DNA of 64,000 nt from Giesbergeria anulus. GTDB lineage: Bacteria; Pseudomonadota; Gammaproteobacteria; Burkholderiales; Burkholderiaceae_C. The position numbers and the translations under genes were made by a program. Positions 55,033 to 64,000 of the stretch are shown piece after piece. The notes beneath the pieces are model-generated. The model was not told where the DNA came from and did no database searches. It was given only the letters and a program-made list of their open reading frames with translations. Location: positions 186,001-250,000 of the forward strand of contig NZ_FOGD01000001.1 of the NCBI RefSeq assembly GCF_900111115.1, written 5' to 3'. The stretch's first letter is position 1; the number at the start of each line of letters is the position of its first letter.

Positions 55033-56510
55033 AGAGACTCCACAAATTTCACGAGGGCATCACGCTCTGGTTTGTTCATTTTTAGCACCTGTTGCTTGCT
55101 GTGCTCGGCCTCTCCACCATGCCAAAGCAGGGCCTCCAGTACATTGCGGGCACGTCCATCGTGCATCAGGCGTTGATGGCCGTTGACATCTTTGAATAGG
55201 CCAATTCCCCACAGTGGTGGGGTCTTCCACTGGCGTCCGTTGGCCAGAAAGTCAGGGCGTCCATCTGCCAATAGTGGCCCCATGTCGTGCAATAACAAAT
55301 CTGTGTAGGGCCAGATGGTTTGCCCCTTCAGGTGGGGGCTAGTCAACAAGGGGAATGGCCCTTCTTTGGTCACATATTGGGGGCGATGGCATTGCGCACA
55401 CTGGGCTTTTTGGAACAGCACTTGCCCACGCAAAACTTGAACATCCGTAGGCTGGCGTCGAGCGGCTGGGGCTAGTGTGGCTTGGTAAAACACGGTGTGG
55501 GCCAGGGTCTCATCGTCAATCTCTGGTTGGCTCGCAGTGGCGCTTTGGGCGGGTGTCAGCCCATCCCGGCCACTTCTCTTGCCACCGCCGTGAGGGGCGG
55601 ACAGGCAATCTGTCTGAGCTGCCATGCAGGCTTCATTAGGGAACAAGGTGGAAGTGATGCCAATGTCTCCCAGAAACGCACCTGCTGTCTGGTGTGCCAG
55701 ACTGGCTACATTGGCCTTCCAGCCAAACCGACCAATGCGCTCTGCACGGGCGTAGGCATCCCACACCCGATTGGGCTGGCCTTTGATAGGCCCAGACGTG
55801 TGGCTCTGGGTTTTGGCGTTTTCCAGAATGTCAGCCTCGTCAATGGCCTCTAGCAAACCAACACCTGCCAAGTGTGGAGCAATGCGCGGACTCATCAGCG
55901 TATTTGGTGATAACGGGCCATAACCCAAATCGCTCAATTCATACCGAGGTTGCAGCAAGGCATAGGGCGTGCCATCGGCAAACCGGCCTCGGAGGGCCGT
56001 GGAGTAGATACGTACCGTGCCCTCGGGCTTCACACCTTGAATAGCTGCATTGTTGAATTGATCTCCATATACAGGCTCTGGCACTACCCCAGAGCCTGCC
56101 ATAGGCTTGCCAGCAACAGATAACCTGATTAGCAATGCCACGGTAGAGTCAGGCTCTGGCCCCAAGGTTTTTTGATAGGCTGGTGGTGCCCCTCGTCCAT
56201 CCATCACATGGCAGCCTGCACAAGAGCGAGCAATAAAATGCGGCCCCAATCCATCGCGGGCTGTGGTGGAGGCCGGTGCTTCCACCCAGTTGCGCTTGAA
56301 GAAAGAATTGCCAATTGCAAACCGGGTGCGTTCAGCATCGTCTAGATTTGCCAACGGAAACGAAAATGCATTGCGTCCGGTGGCATAGACCGTGGTTTCT
56401 CCGCCGGTTTTCTCGCCCAGCGGGTCTGCGTTTTCGCTGGCCGATGGCCACACCGCATAGCCTAAGCATCCTAGCCCTACGAGGGTTGAAGCCATAGTTT
56501 TCGCAAGCAT
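55029..56510 (-). CDS. Di-haem oxidoreductase (DUF1111)
   Basis: 493 residues with a membrane signal (TMASTLVGLGCLGYAVW). Two CxxCH haem sites: CAGCHVMDGRGAPPAYQKTL near 115 and CAQCHRPQYVTKEGPFPLLT near 370. Typical DUF1111 segments are RFGWKANVASLAHQTAGAFL, GDIGITSTLFPNEACMA and LLHDMGPLLADGRPDFLANG. It may change the redox state of iron or another metal for the neighbouring imelysins. Overlaps the second imelysin gene downstream. Confidence 0.9.
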   Translation of the reverse strand: MLAKTMASTLVGLGCLGYAVWPSASENADPLGEKTGGETTVYATGRNAFSFPLANLDDAERTRFAIGNSFFKRNWVEAPASTTARDGLGPHFIARSCAGCHVMDGRGAPPAYQKTLGPEPDSTVALLIRLSVAGKPMAGSGVVPEPVYGDQFNNAAIQGVKPEGTVRIYSTALRGRFADGTPYALLQPRYELSDLGYGPLSPNTLMSPRIAPHLAGVGLLEAIDEADILENAKTQSHTSGPIKGQPNRVWDAYARAERIGRFGWKANVASLAHQTAGAFLGDIGITSTLFPNEACMAAQTDCLSAPHGGGKRSGRDGLTPAQSATASQPEIDDETLAHTVFYQATLAPAARRQPTDVQVLRGQVLFQKAQCAQCHRPQYVTKEGPFPLLTSPHLKGQTIWPYTDLLLHDMGPLLADGRPDFLANGRQWKTPPLWGIGLFKDVNGHQRLMHDGRARNVLEALLWHGGEAEHSKQQVLKMNKPERDALVKFVESL

Positions 56511-56530
56511 CGTTTTTCAACTCCTAGCGT

Positions 56531-57691
56531 TTATGGCTGAACCAGCGTCAGCTTGGAAATACCCACGGCATTGGCTGTGGTGACGAGCAACTTGGATTGC
56601 TCTACCAAGCTGTTGATGGTGGCTTGCACCCGTTGGCGGCCCGCTGCATTGTCATCGCCGATGATTTCTCGATCAAAAGGGGCTTGAATGGCTTGCGCTG
56701 CCTTCACAGATTGATCAATTTGTTGCTGGGTCTTGTCTGCCAGTGCAGGGTTTTTGGCAGCTACCAATGCGTGCAGGCCGGGGCCTTGCAGATGTGTGCC
56801 ATCACGACGTTGGTACTGACCCTGCCAGACATTACGGATACCAATCGCATTGGTGACAATATCGCGGTGGGTATTGTCAGAGAAGCAAGAATGCTCGTCT
56901 TCTTGGTCTTGCGAGTTCAATGCCACTTCCATGCGCTCTCCGGCCAGCTCGCCACGCGAGAGCGAGCCTAAACCGACAATGATTTTTCGCACCGACTCCT
57001 TGCCACCTTTCTCAAATTGGGCACGGTAGTTTTGTTGATTTGGTTGCCAAGACTTGACCAAAAAAGACAAGTCATCCACCAGCAACTGCGTAGCTACGGT
57101 CAGAAATTGGCGGCGGCGGTCGGCATGGGCTTTTTTTCCATCGACAAAGTCTTCGAAGGAGCGCTCCCCAGGGCCAGTATCGCTGCGGTCTTGGCCCCAT
57201 AGCAAAAATTCGATGGCATGCCATCCGGCACTGATGTTTTCCTCACCCCCGCGCTCATTGAATTTGCGCAGATTGGCTTTGCTGATCTTGAACTTTGGGT
57301 TGTTGACCAGCCCGCTGCTGGCCTTGCCCTCCACATAGTCCACATACGCTTCGTCTAGTGGCCAAGCATTGATCCGTCCTTCGGGGCCACGATCATTATC
57401 AATGGGGCCTGCATAAAAGCGAAATGCCTCCGTCTGACCATAGAACTCGCGTGCTGCAAGCCATGCCTTGCGCGCTTTGTCCAGATGCTCTGCCGACGGT
57501 GTGGCTACCAGCGCCGTGATGTTCGCTTGCAGGTCTTTAGCTGCCGCCAAGGTGTCACTGTAGTTGGCATGGACAAGCGTTGCATAGTGTTTTGCCACAT
57601 CGGCGTGGCTCACTACATCAGCAGACGCTGCAACGGGCATGGCAATGGCAAATGTCAGGATGGCAGAAGAAATGGCAGATTGAACGCGCAT
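56531..57691 (-). CDS. Imelysin-type iron-regulated protein (IrpA-like)
   Basis: 386 residues from ATG 57691, with a signal peptide (AISSAILTFAIAMPVAASA). It has the full imelysin pattern: ARKAWLAAREFYGQTEAFRF, YAGPIDND.GPEGRINAWPLDE, NISAGWHAIEFLLWGQD with GxHxxE, and CFSDNTHRDIVTNAIGIRNV. Family members are Fur-controlled periplasmic or surface iron-associated proteins. First gene of the operon with di-haem protein, second imelysin and DUF1513. A Fur box lies 60 bases upstream and a divergent TonB receptor beyond it. Confidence 0.9.
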   Translation of the reverse strand: MRVQSAISSAILTFAIAMPVAASADVVSHADVAKHYATLVHANYSDTLAAAKDLQANITALVATPSAEHLDKARKAWLAAREFYGQTEAFRFYAGPIDNDRGPEGRINAWPLDEAYVDYVEGKASSGLVNNPKFKISKANLRKFNERGGEENISAGWHAIEFLLWGQDRSDTGPGERSFEDFVDGKKAHADRRRQFLTVATQLLVDDLSFLVKSWQPNQQNYRAQFEKGGKESVRKIIVGLGSLSRGELAGERMEVALNSQDQEDEHSCFSDNTHRDIVTNAIGIRNVWQGQYQRRDGTHLQGPGLHALVAAKNPALADKTQQQIDQSVKAAQAIQAPFDREIIGDDNAAGRQRVQATINSLVEQSKLLVTTANAVGISKLTLVQP

Positions 57692-57750
57692 GGGCAGGTG
57701 CTCCAAGTGGATGGTTGGCCGGTTTTTTTCGGTGCGGCTTGCATGTAAAT

Positions 57751-57769
57751 GCAAATCATTATCGATACT
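57751..57769 (-). promoter_or_regulatory. Fur box of the imelysin operon
   Basis: GCAAATCATTATCGATACT, close to the Fur consensus, 60 bases before the IrpA-like start codon on the minus strand, followed by the TATACAAT-like box at about 57768-57776. Confidence 0.72.
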
Positions 57770-57812
57770 ATACAATGACGCCGCTTGTTGATGAGCTTTC
57801 TCGTCAATTATT

Positions 57813-57831
57813 GCGAATGATTATTATTTAC
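57813..57831 (+). promoter_or_regulatory. Fur box of the divergent TonB receptor
   Basis: GCGAATGATTATTATTTAC is a typical Fur site, about 80 bases before ATG 57911. Two boxes in the same 220-bp divergent region suggest separate control of both operons by Fur. Confidence 0.72.
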
Positions 57832-57910
57832 AATCACATCCAAAACATGCGGATGCTCCCCCCCCACAAGCCAGCCTGTGCCAGCCAGTGTGAATCTGAA
57901 AGGAAAAAAC

Positions 57911-60070
57911 ATGATGCTGCGAATGACGCCCATAGCGCTGGCTTTGAGTACCACGGTGCTGCCACTGTGGGCAGGGGCCGAAATCACTTCTATTGAAGAA
58001 TCTCGCAGTGAGTTGACTTTGCCGACCGTCAAGGTCATGGCTAACACAGAGTCACCATTGGATGTACCTCTTCGGCATGCCGGCGGCCAAGTGGCCAAAG
58101 GTGCCCGCCTTGGTGCGCTTGGCAACCAGTCGGTGATGGAGACACCATTCAGCGTGACCAGCTATACCGCTGAGTTGATCCAAGATCAGCAGGCCCGGAC
58201 ACTGGCCGATGTACTGGTCAACGACCCTTCGGTGCGCTTTACCACCTCTAACGGGCATGCCTACGAAAATTTCCGTGTACGGGGCTTTGATGTCCATTCC
58301 TCAGATCTGGCGATTGATGGGATGTTTGGGTTGGCACCTCTAGGACATACGCCAATCGAATTTGTGGAACGGGCTGAAGTGCTCAAGGGGCCGAGTGCGG
58401 TGTTTGGTGGCATGGCCCCCAGTGGTGGGGTGGGCGGCGTGATCAACTTGGTGCCCAAGCGGGCAGGCAAGGAGCCATTGACGCAAGTATCGGTTGGGTA
58501 TCAGTCAGAGTCGCAATTGGGTGCCAGCCTCGATATTGGTCGCCGCTTTGGTGAGCATCAGGAGTGGGGCTTGCGCGTGAATGGTGCCTACAGTGATGGG
58601 GATACCGAATTAAATGGACAGTCTAAAAAGCGCCAATTCATCTCTACTGCACTGGACTATCGCACCAGCGCCTTGACGGCCTCGTTGGATGCTTACCACA
58701 GCAAGGAATCCTTCAACGGTGGCACACCAGCGATGTTTTGGTTTGCCAGCGCCAGCATTCCCAAAGCCCCTGACCCGCGTATCAATCAATTTAGCACCGC
58801 GTATGGTGAGTTGCAGAGCAATGCGGCAATAGCGCGGGCCGAATACGCGTTCAATCAGCATTGGTCGGCCTTCGCTGGTGTGGGTGTCTTAAACCATGAG
58901 TATTCTGGCTTTCTCAGTGGTACACATGCGCGCCAAATCCAGGCCAACGGTAACTACTCAGCGTTCACAGTGGGTCAGCGGGGCTATACCGACAGTGTGG
59001 CCGCCGAGGCAGGTTTGCGGGCGCGCTTTAACACCGGCAGCGTGGCCCACGAACTGGTACTGCATGCATCCAATTTGGAGCAGGAGAATGGTTCGGCCTC
59101 CAATACCAAGCCGTTCTCTTCGAACATTTACAGCCCGGTGGCCCCAGTAATGGCTGTGCTGCCCATTCTGGCACCGCAAACCAGCCGATCAACACTGTCT
59201 AGCCTCGCCTTGATGGACACACTATCGTTCATGGACGACAACGTGCGCCTGACATGGGGGTTGCGCCAACAAAGTATCGAAACCAGCAATTACAACAGCA
59301 CTGGGGCTGTGACAGCGGTATACGACAAGAGCGTGGTTACGCCTGCCGCTGCGGTGGTTATCAAACCTTGGGGGGCTGCGCTTTCTTTGTACGCCAACTA
59401 TGTGCAGGGTTTGAGCAAGGGGGACAGCGTCACTGATGTTAAGGCCACTAACTACCAGCAGGTGTTTGCGCCCTACAAAACAGAGCAGAAGGAGCTGGGC
59501 GTCAAGTGGGAGGTTGGCACTTTTACCAACACAGCCAGTCTGTTTGAGATCAGTAAGCCGACCTTGGTTCTCATAGGCAGCAATACCAACCCCACCTATA
59601 GCGATGAGGGCGAAAAGCGCATCCGTGGCCTAGAGTGGAATACCTTTGGCGAAGTGACACGCCATGTTCGTTTGCTTGGTGGTGCTACCTATACCCAAGG
59701 TGTACAGACAAAGACCGCCTATAACCAAAATAATGGCAAGGTGGCTATTGGAGCGCCACGTTGGCAGGGCAACATCGGTGCAGAGTGGGATGCCCCTGGG
59801 ACATCTGGCCTGACGCTCAGTGGCCGCGTCATTGCCACCAGCAGCCAGTATTTGGATTCAGCTAATACCCAGCCTATTGCCGGTTGGGGGCAGTTGGACA
59901 TTGGTGCGCGCTACACCACCCGTTTAGACGGTCATAAGCTGGTGTGGCGTCTGAGTGTGACTAACTTGTTGAATCGACACTACTACGCGGGCAGTTTCAG
60001 CGACAGCACACCCATTGCCACGCTAGGCCCGGCACGTACAGCCATGCTTTCTGCCACCGTAGACTTCTGA
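57911..60070 (+). CDS. TonB-dependent siderophore receptor
   Basis: 719 residues from ATG 57911 (AAAGGA seven bases before). Signal peptide to about residue 23 (LALSTTVLPLWAGA), TonB-box-like LPTVKVMA, plug with ETPFSVTSYTAELIQDQQAR, TLADVLVNDPSVRFTTSNGH, FRVRGFDV and FVERAEVLKGPSAVFGGMAP. Barrel ends ARTAMLSATVDF. The plug sequence resembles ferrichrome/catecholate-type receptors (FhuA-FcuA-like), substrate unproven. Followed closely by DUF3325-like, a small membrane protein and a PepSY reductase, which likely form one operon. Confidence 0.92.
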   Translation: MMLRMTPIALALSTTVLPLWAGAEITSIEESRSELTLPTVKVMANTESPLDVPLRHAGGQVAKGARLGALGNQSVMETPFSVTSYTAELIQDQQARTLADVLVNDPSVRFTTSNGHAYENFRVRGFDVHSSDLAIDGMFGLAPLGHTPIEFVERAEVLKGPSAVFGGMAPSGGVGGVINLVPKRAGKEPLTQVSVGYQSESQLGASLDIGRRFGEHQEWGLRVNGAYSDGDTELNGQSKKRQFISTALDYRTSALTASLDAYHSKESFNGGTPAMFWFASASIPKAPDPRINQFSTAYGELQSNAAIARAEYAFNQHWSAFAGVGVLNHEYSGFLSGTHARQIQANGNYSAFTVGQRGYTDSVAAEAGLRARFNTGSVAHELVLHASNLEQENGSASNTKPFSSNIYSPVAPVMAVLPILAPQTSRSTLSSLALMDTLSFMDDNVRLTWGLRQQSIETSNYNSTGAVTAVYDKSVVTPAAAVVIKPWGAALSLYANYVQGLSKGDSVTDVKATNYQQVFAPYKTEQKELGVKWEVGTFTNTASLFEISKPTLVLIGSNTNPTYSDEGEKRIRGLEWNTFGEVTRHVRLLGGATYTQGVQTKTAYNQNNGKVAIGAPRWQGNIGAEWDAPGTSGLTLSGRVIATSSQYLDSANTQPIAGWGQLDIGARYTTRLDGHKLVWRLSVTNLLNRHYYAGSFSDSTPIATLGPARTAMLSATVDF

Positions 60071-60077
60071 CACGCGC

Positions 60078-60347
60078 ATGAATATGTTTGTCTTGTGCGG
60101 TCTGCTCGCCTTGCTGGCAGGCAGCGTCTGCATTTATCTCGCATCGGCCCACCAACGCTGGCTTAACAAAGCCTTGCCAACAGGGCCAGCTTGCATATCG
60201 GGTGGTGTACTGCTGTTACTGGGTTGGCTAGCCTTGGGCCAAAGTATGCAGACGGTGGCTGCGAGTTTCGTTTTTGTCACTGCACTGATGCTGTTGTGGG
60301 TCGTTTTTCCTTATGTGGGCGCATTGGTCGTCCTCTGGCAGAGGTAG
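60078..60347 (+). CDS. DUF3325-like small membrane protein
   Basis: 89 residues, three membrane segments (LCGLLALLAGSVCIYLASAH; CISGGVLLLLGWLALGQSMQ; FVFVTALMLLWVVFPYVGAL). YLASAHQRW fits the short N-terminal motif of DUF3325 proteins. It starts seven bases after the receptor stop and takes part in the second iron operon, where the order is DUF3325-like, small membrane protein, PepSY. Confidence 0.7.
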   Translation: MNMFVLCGLLALLAGSVCIYLASAHQRWLNKALPTGPACISGGVLLLLGWLALGQSMQTVAASFVFVTALMLLWVVFPYVGALVVLWQR

Positions 60348-60351
60348 TGAC

Positions 60352-60645
60352 ATGGCAACTGGCAAAAAACCCCCACTAATTCAGCGTGACTGGGCCTCCA
60401 AGACGCTGGCTGGAGTCTTGCTGGGATTTACCTTGGCTATCGCGTGTAGTGGCCTATTTTCTCATCTCAATGCAGATATGGCGCTTGCGGTAAGGGCACA
60501 ACTGGCAATGTGGATGGTGGCCCCAATTTGGCTTGGCACATTAAGTGTCTGCTATTTTTTCCGTAGTGGTTGGCTAGCTTGGCTTTGGCTTGGTGGGGTC
60601 AACCTGCTAGCTCTTGCTGCACTGACCATGTTGCGCCTGTTCTGA
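60352..60645 (+). CDS. DUF3649-like small membrane protein
   Basis: 97 residues, three membrane segments. DWASKTLAGVLLGFTLAIAC and MALAVRAQLAMWMVAPIWLG followed by CYFFRSGWLAWLWLGGVNLL correspond in size and topology to DUF3649-type iron-uptake proteins, but similarity is modest. It lies four bases after the DUF3325-like stop and its end touches the first possible PepSY start (TGATG). Confidence 0.65.
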   Translation: MATGKKPPLIQRDWASKTLAGVLLGFTLAIACSGLFSHLNADMALAVRAQLAMWMVAPIWLGTLSVCYFFRSGWLAWLWLGGVNLLALAALTMLRLF

Positions 60646-60662
60646 TGGCAAAGGTACTAATC

Positions 60663-62327
60663 ATGCGAGCTGACATCATCCGTATTTACAAGTCGGTCCA
60701 CACTTGGACAGGCATCCTGACGGGGATGGCTTTGTTCATTGCTTTTTATGCAGGCGCATTGACCATTTTTAAGGAGCCATTAGAACGTTGGGCGTCAGCC
60801 CCTGTGGCCCCTATCACTGTCCCTGTAGGCAACGCACAGGCGTTGATTTTGCAAACCCTGCGCTCAAACCCCGAAGCTGCCAAAGATTTCACGATTTACC
60901 TGCGAGATGCTGAACACATACCTGCCCGGATGGGTTGGCACGTGCGCAGTTCTGATGCTGATGACCACGATGAATCCGCAGTCAGGCACTATGTGGCAAC
61001 GTGGGATGCACAAGGCGTGGCCCAAGTACAGCAGTCACAGCCCTCACCACTGGCAGCGTTCATTGATGTGCTTCACCGTGTGGTGGGCTTACCAGTGGAC
61101 AACGATCCAAACCGCTGGATCATGGGAGTCATTGCCTCACTCTACACGCTGGCGCTGGTCTCTGGAGTTATCGTGCTTCTCCCATCGCTGGTGAAAGACT
61201 TTTTTGCTTTGCGGGTGGGGAAGAACCTCAAGCGCATGTGGCTGGATGCACACAACGTGGTTGGCATCATCAGCCTGCCGTTCCATGTGGTCATGGCTTT
61301 GACCGCAGCAGTATTTGCCTTTCACGATGGTATTTACTTTTTGCAGGACAAAATGCTGCACGAAGATAAGCTGACCAGCGCCTTTCGGATGCCTACTTCT
61401 GCCCCAGAGACAGCGCCTGTACGCGACCCGGCTAGTTTATTGACACCCCTAGAGCTGGTGGCCCGTGTGCATGCGCTTTCACCTGGCTTTGTACCCAGTA
61501 TGCTGCAATACCAGCAGGTGATGGGGCCGCGTGCGGTTGTACGGGTGTGGGGCAAGAACACGGCGGCAGTGTCACCTCGGGCGCGAGGCGGCTTTGTTGC
61601 GGTCGATCCTTACAGTGGCAAGCTAATAAGCAGCGACTTTCTGCCTGGACACCAGAGTACCCCTAATTTGTGGGTCAGCAGCTTTTTTGCACTGCATATG
61701 GCCGCCTTTGGTGACACCATAGTGCAATGGATGTACTTTCTGCTTGGTTTGGCAGGGGCTTGGTTGTTCTACAGCGGCAACCTGCTTTGGATAGAGAGTC
61801 GCCGTCGCAGGGCACCCAAACAGGGCCATGAACGGCCTGTGCAACGCTTGGACGTCCGGCTCATGGCTGCCGCCACGGTTGGTGTCTGTCTGGGATGTGT
61901 GTGTGGTGTTTCTTTGACGATAGTGGGTGGTAAGTGGCTGCACGGCTACGTGGGCCATTTGCACGCTTGGCATCAGGCGCTTTATTACACAGCATTCTTT
62001 GCCAGTATTGCCTGGGCTTTTCTGCGTGGTGGCGCGCAGGCGGCAGTGCATTTGCTGTGGGTGGCTGCTGCCTTGACCTTGGCAATTCCGGTAACCACGC
62101 TATTGGCTTGGAGCATCCCTTCTCTGGGTTGGTGGGCACACACTTCAGTGGCTGCTTTGGGTGTTGACGTTACAGCCTTTGTGGGTGCTTTGGTTTTTGC
62201 AGGGTTAGCATGGGTGACGTCGCGCCGTGTGCAGCACGGCGCCTCTGACAGTGTCTGGTCAGCACATGGGGCCACGGCCCCATGTGCCCTGTCTTCCCTT
62301 AAAAATCCATGCGTACCCCTATCGTGA
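60663..62327 (+). CDS. PepSY-associated TM protein, second copy
   Basis: 554 residues from ATG 60663 (AAGG eight bases upstream; ATG 60645, coupled to the previous stop, is the alternative). YKSVHTWTGILTGMALFIAF, YAGALTIFKEPLERWA, the conserved WLDAHNVVGIISLPFHVVMA, and LWVSSFFALHMAAFGDTIVQ are diagnostic. It has several further membrane segments at the C-terminus, which also carries His-rich loops (HGYVGHLHAWHQ). A ferric-siderophore reductase-type role with the receptor upstream is likely. Its end overlaps the ZnuD-like gene by 29 bases on the opposite strand. Confidence 0.88.
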   Translation: MRADIIRIYKSVHTWTGILTGMALFIAFYAGALTIFKEPLERWASAPVAPITVPVGNAQALILQTLRSNPEAAKDFTIYLRDAEHIPARMGWHVRSSDADDHDESAVRHYVATWDAQGVAQVQQSQPSPLAAFIDVLHRVVGLPVDNDPNRWIMGVIASLYTLALVSGVIVLLPSLVKDFFALRVGKNLKRMWLDAHNVVGIISLPFHVVMALTAAVFAFHDGIYFLQDKMLHEDKLTSAFRMPTSAPETAPVRDPASLLTPLELVARVHALSPGFVPSMLQYQQVMGPRAVVRVWGKNTAAVSPRARGGFVAVDPYSGKLISSDFLPGHQSTPNLWVSSFFALHMAAFGDTIVQWMYFLLGLAGAWLFYSGNLLWIESRRRRAPKQGHERPVQRLDVRLMAAATVGVCLGCVCGVSLTIVGGKWLHGYVGHLHAWHQALYYTAFFASIAWAFLRGGAQAAVHLLWVAAALTLAIPVTTLLAWSIPSLGWWAHTSVAALGVDVTAFVGALVFAGLAWVTSRRVQHGASDSVWSAHGATAPCALSSLKNPCVPLS

Positions 62328-64000
62328 TGTTGCGCCCTGTCAAGGGCGCAGCATCCTTGATGAAAGAGGTATGGGCATAGGCCAAACGATTATTGAGGTT
62401 GTTGGCGCGCAGATAAATCTGCCAAGGCTGGCCGCTGCCGGTACGGGCATGGTAAGAAACCCCCATGTGCAACATGCCATAGCCCGGCGTTTCGGTTTCA
62501 AACGCCGCAATGCGCGTTTGCCGCGCCACTTGCACCCATTCGGCGTAGCTTTGCCAAGCCTGCCATTGGCCGTTGAGCCGCAGTCCCAGACGTGCAGCCG
62601 GGGTGCGTGGCAGTTTTTCACCACCATCAAGCAGTGCCCGCACGATGTCACCAAACACCGTCAAGCCCCAGTGCTGGTTAAAACGCTGTTGTAGGCGTCC
62701 TTCCAGCCCAGTAAAGGTGGCATCTTGTTGGCTGTATTGCAGCAATTGCAGGCCATCGAGCGCATCTACCGTGCGACCGTGAATGTAGTTATGCACCCGG
62801 TTATGAAAAACGCTGACCTCAAACGTGGTGTCACCCGCCGTTTTACGCAGACCCAAGTCGATGTTTTGGGCAGTTTCCTTGCGCAAGGCAGCATTGCCCA
62901 GCTCATAGGTACTGGTAGCCAAGTGCAGGCCACGTGCATACAGTTCTTCTGCGGTGGGCAGCCGATTGGCGTGTGTCCATGAAGCCGTCAGTTGGTAACC
63001 GGGTACCACCTTCCAAACGGCACCCAACGAGGCGGAGGTGCCGTTGTGTGATGCTTTGGTGCTGCTGTCGCTGGCCAATATCGTCTGCTGTTCGTGGCGC
63101 AGTGCGGCTTCAAAGCGCCAGTCGTTCCAGCGGTAGCTCTCTAGCAAGAACAGGCCCTGATTGCGGGTGTCGGTAGGCTCGATATAGGCGTCTGCGCCCA
63201 CCGCCTCAAAGCGCCGTTGTGACATCTGTAGCCCCAACACCCCCTGCCAGCCTGCCACAGGCAGGTGTTGTAACTCGATGCGCGCGTCATGGGCTTTATT
63301 ACGGAAGGTGGTGGCAATCGTGCCGTCTTCTATCTCATGGTGGCGGTAATCGGTTTTGCCAGCGCGCAGCCGCAATACGCTAAAGCCCGGCAGAGGGTTG
63401 CGCAATTCACCGCGCAAATCGACCCGTTCGCTGCGTAAATCGACGACTGGCACGCCCTCTGCCTCATCGTGTCCGTGATCGTCATGATGGGCATCATCTT
63501 CTATGGCTGGGCTGTGGCTGCCGCAGTGCAGATGCAGGCCATGGGTATGGCAACCCTCATAACTGTGGTTGTGGCCTGGCAAGCCATAGTTTGCATTTTG
63601 GCGTGTGTAGGCCAGCCCTAAATAACCACGCTCTCCTACCCAAGACAAGCCTAGGCTGGCGCTGTTGGTGTCGTTAAAGCTGCCTTGCACCTTGCTTCCA
63701 GACGGCCAGCCCCGCCCGACACGGTAGTCATCGGCTTGCCCTTTGCTGCCTTCGACATGGATGGCGATGTTGCCAGCACCACCGGTTAAGGCAAAAGCAC
63801 CGGCCTGTTCATGGGCCGCGCTATTAGCGCGCAATTCGGCGCTGCCCTCGTAGCCTTTGCTGGGTATGGCTGTGGGCACCTTGCCATCAAGCACATTGAC
63901 CACGCCCCCCATCGCCCCACCGCCGTGGATCAAGGCCGATGGCCCGCGCAACACTTCGATTTGTGTCGCCAGCAAGGGATCGGCCACGACGGCATGGTCT
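62299..64000 (-). CDS. ZnuD-like TonB-dependent receptor, 5' end outside window
   Basis: About 567 residues are visible and the frame continues beyond the right edge. The end of the plug is seen (DPLLATQIEVLRGPSALIHG followed by GGAMGGVVNVLDGKV), then a barrel ending NITIGVRMDF. The striking feature is a His-rich loop about 145-185 residues into the visible part (HTHGLHLHCGSHSPAIEDDA, then HHDDHGHDEAEG), as in the zinc receptor ZnuD of Neisseria and relatives. It probably imports zinc (or haem, reported for some relatives) with TonB. Zur control would be expected, but the promoter is outside the window. Confidence 0.85.
   Translation of the reverse strand, partial: DHAVVADPLLATQIEVLRGPSALIHGGGAMGGVVNVLDGKVPTAIPSKGYEGSAELRANSAAHEQAGAFALTGGAGNIAIHVEGSKGQADDYRVGRGWPSGSKVQGSFNDTNSASLGLSWVGERGYLGLAYTRQNANYGLPGHNHSYEGCHTHGLHLHCGSHSPAIEDDAHHDDHGHDEAEGVPVVDLRSERVDLRGELRNPLPGFSVLRLRAGKTDYRHHEIEDGTIATTFRNKAHDARIELQHLPVAGWQGVLGLQMSQRRFEAVGADAYIEPTDTRNQGLFLLESYRWNDWRFEAALRHEQQTILASDSSTKASHNGTSASLGAVWKVVPGYQLTASWTHANRLPTAEELYARGLHLATSTYELGNAALRKETAQNIDLGLRKTAGDTTFEVSVFHNRVHNYIHGRTVDALDGLQLLQYSQQDATFTGLEGRLQQRFNQHWGLTVFGDIVRALLDGGEKLPRTPAARLGLRLNGQWQAWQSYAEWVQVARQTRIAAFETETPGYGMLHMGVSYHARTGSGQPWQIYLRANNLNNRLAYAHTSFIKDAAPLTGRNITIGVRMDF

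Overview
The window looks like a stretch of a betaproteobacterial (Burkholderiales, Comamonadaceae-like) chromosome. It holds most of a temperate tailed-phage genome (positions 1 to about 38,000; the left end lies outside the window) followed by host genes. The host assignment rests on Fur-controlled DUF3649/PepSY/DUF3325 iron operons, an imelysin/di-haem/DUF1513 cluster, pdxH and a compact chemosensory cluster; it is an inference from gene content, not from a marker gene.

Prophage late region (minus strand, 1-21,750, read right to left): small and large terminase, P22-type portal, scaffold, N4-gp56-type major capsid protein, adaptor proteins, tail proteins (one built of exact 20-residue repeats, one of three LamG modules), then a lysis cassette with a nested Rz/Rz1 pair, and a large virion protein running off the left edge. 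Inserted among these are a P22 immI-like control unit (arc-ant facing an mnt-like gene over three GTCAC-N-GTGAC operators), two low-GC cargo genes, and a 70-residue protein that looks like a CsrA homologue between scaffold and capsid.

Prophage control and early region (21,740-38,000): a minus-strand early operon starts at a Cro/YdaS-like gene and runs through replication-associated genes into the terminase. A divergent S24 repressor gene faces it over CTAG-type operators. Identical operators recur 3.5 kb away in front of a plus-strand operon that includes YqaJ exonuclease and RecT, an arrangement like lambda OR/OL. Between the two operator sets lie a low-GC membrane protein, an unknown (possibly dual-OB) protein, a DUF488 protein and a HigBA toxin-antitoxin pair. 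A RelA/SpoT-type alarmone synthetase sits between the recombination genes and xis/int. Several regulatory genes have a -10 box only 6-7 nt before the start codon, so leaderless mRNAs are predicted.

Host region (38,000-64,000): pdxH; a STAS-cheA-mcp-cheW-cheR cluster followed by a catalytically degenerate tyrosine-recombinase-like gene and a NYN-domain nuclease; then iron and metal acquisition. The latter consists of a Fur-boxed DUF3649-PepSY-DUF3325 operon, a DUF4198 protein and TonB receptor, a minus-strand imelysin-dihaem-imelysin-DUF1513 operon, a divergent second TonB receptor with its own DUF3325/PepSY-type operon, and the 3' part of a histidine-rich ZnuD-like receptor running off the right edge. 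No rRNA, tRNA, CRISPR array or IS element was recognised.
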